In this document: positions 62,632 through 64,000 of the stretch, in pieces
Layout of the letters: every line of letters begins with the position of its first letter
Numbering within the stretch: position 1 is the stretch's first letter
Origin: Mesaphorura yosii
Lineage: Eukaryota > Arthropoda > Collembola > Poduromorpha > Tullbergiidae
Reading direction: 5' to 3'
Length of the DNA stretch: 64,000 nt
NCBI GenBank assembly: GCA_009869945.1
Contig: WIXG01000337.1
Coordinates: forward strand, 21,010 to 85,009
The notes under the pieces: generated by a model
Seen by the model: only the letters and a program-made list of their open reading frames with translations
Told to the model about the DNA's origin: nothing
Databases searched by the model: none
Translations under genes and position numbers: made by a program

Positions 62632-63911
62632 ATGACTCTGTGTACTTATAAACAAGTAGATTCACATGACACTCTTCATTTTCACTCACGTCTCTGCATA
62701 ATCATCATGATTTCTGAGGAATCATTCCGATACTTCTTGTACATCGTCCGTGTTGGTTCCTGGACTACAATCTTATCATTCCAATGGAATTCGAAAACGC
62801 GTGCAGTGCAAGTGGTACCATACTTAAACACTTATCGCTTCGTACAAGTAATTGGCTCCGTTATAAGATGTCTACTCGTCGCGTCTACGCTGCATGGACT
62901 TACAACCGAACCAGGTGCAGACCTAAGTGATTGGATTCATTTCGGTGCCCAGGTAATTGGACTCTTATGTGGATCAGCACTCCAAATTCATAATTTCTTG
63001 TACGCACATGAATTCGCTGCACTCATCATTAAATTCCATAACTTTTCCTGTAAACTGGCACTTCAATATCGTTTGAGTATGAAGAGTAGAGATGGAATGG
63101 AGTTTGTAATCAAGCCGTTCGTGATACTATTGCTTACAACCCCTATATTTGGTGCAATTGAGAATATAATTGGCATACATACTGGACATCGATTATTTCG
63201 TATCCTCCGGTCAGATTACTTAGTATGGAATTGTGTGATTGGTCTTGCGTGGGGTTATTTTTGTCTGTCCCATTTTTGACTTGTTCGTCCTTTGCACTGC
63301 TCGCAGTCAACTATACACATTCAATGGGAACTTACCTGCGACGAATCAGATATATCCACAATTCAGATCCAAGAAGACGGAGACATTGGCATCTTCTCTA
63401 CCAGGCACATCGTGTCCTCCATGTCTCAGTCAACGAATTCGTAGCAACACTCGTAGCAATAGGTGTGGGCATTGCCTGCCTTCTCCAGATAGTTCTAATC
63501 TGTAATTTTGTAAAAGGAGGAGCTGGCTTACCGATTGCACACACATTTATCTTTGCAGCAACTTCAGTTGTTGCAACTTGTTGCTTTAAGGTATGTTTAG
63601 ATTATGCAATGGGATATACAAGGACAGCTGATGTATTCCCGGATTCATTCCGGGAATGGTGTGATGGTCAAGGCACAAATGATAATGATGCATTTTTGAA
63701 TCTGTGCCGGTACGAGCGAAGAGTGTTCAAAACATACCGTCCATTCTATGTTAAGATTGGTATTTTTTCCTATGTAAAGAGAACCACATTTATTGAATGC
63801 ACTTCAGATGTTGTATTTCAAGCTGTTTGGACCATTTTTATTAATGTAATCGAAATAAATGGTATTGAATGTGTTGATTGCTGGTGTGAAAATATATATG
63901 GCAATCATTAG
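62632..63911 (+). pseudogene. gustatory-receptor-like seven-transmembrane chemoreceptor, with one frameshift
   Basis: Two overlapping frames give about 425 residues, a normal length for an arthropod gustatory receptor. Hydrophobic segments in the first frame include about 68-88 (FVQVIGSVIRCLLVAS), 102-130, 159-183 (PFVILLLTTPIFGAI) and 197-211. The second frame has VPFLTCSSFALLAVN, FVATLVAIGVGIACLLQIV and FIFAATSVVATCCFKVCL. The C-terminal block FKTYRPFYVKIGIF, followed by TTF and a hydrophobic stretch, resembles the conserved end of these receptors in springtails. The frames part at a T5 run (63258-63262): one missing base explains the shift, with no GT-AG intron visible. Start choices are ATG 62632 or 62707. 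Whether it is a true pseudogene or an assembly error is open. The family call rests on pattern and topology. Confidence 0.6.
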
Positions 63912-64000
63912 CTCAATTCGCATTGTTGCTGTCACTACTTCTATTGCTTATAGCGAAAGCAACTTTTGCTAAAAGTAAAACTGGTAAAAGAGAATTCTAT

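Overview
This is a gene-poor stretch of an animal nuclear genome: long introns, GT-AG splice sites, in-frame coding only in short blocks, and many short tandem repeats. The genes present are a two-Ig neuronal cell-surface protein of the Dpr (defective proboscis extension response / nematode zig-8) family and a multi-pass chemoreceptor of the insect gustatory-receptor type. Together they point to an arthropod. A springtail (Collembola) is my best guess, mainly from the chemoreceptor's C-terminal block, but this is inference.

The only gene I can assemble end to end is on the + strand from about 18.24 to 36.04 kb: six coding exons (18332-18506, 21445-21812, 25712-25873, 34392-34526, 35505-35715, 35829-36040) whose phases all match. 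They encode a protein of 420 residues: a hydrophobic N-terminal signal segment, a long Gln/Asn/Ala-rich linker, two Ig domains with complete Cys pairs, and a hydrophobic C-terminus. The 18 kb upstream may hold its untranslated first exon(s); a region around 3.5-5.39 kb ending in a strong splice donor is the best candidate, but weakly supported.

From 36 to 60 kb I find no convincing host gene. There are degraded non-LTR retrotransposon pieces near 43.5-44.26 kb, simple repeats, and a possible small membrane-protein ORF at 58.36 kb.

The last 4 kb is a transposon graveyard next to a chemoreceptor. On the - strand lie a broken DDE transposase (60.56-61.43 kb) and, not visible as a long ORF, a broken PIF/Harbinger transposase (61.92-62.31 kb), with a cluster of short palindromes between them. 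A gustatory-receptor-like gene follows on the + strand (62.63-63.91 kb) with one apparent frameshift at a T5 run.

I found no operon-like system, CRISPR array, rRNA or credible tRNA. No wholly new system is evident. The most useful new points are the Gln-rich Dpr protein, the hidden Harbinger relic, and the frameshifted chemoreceptor.
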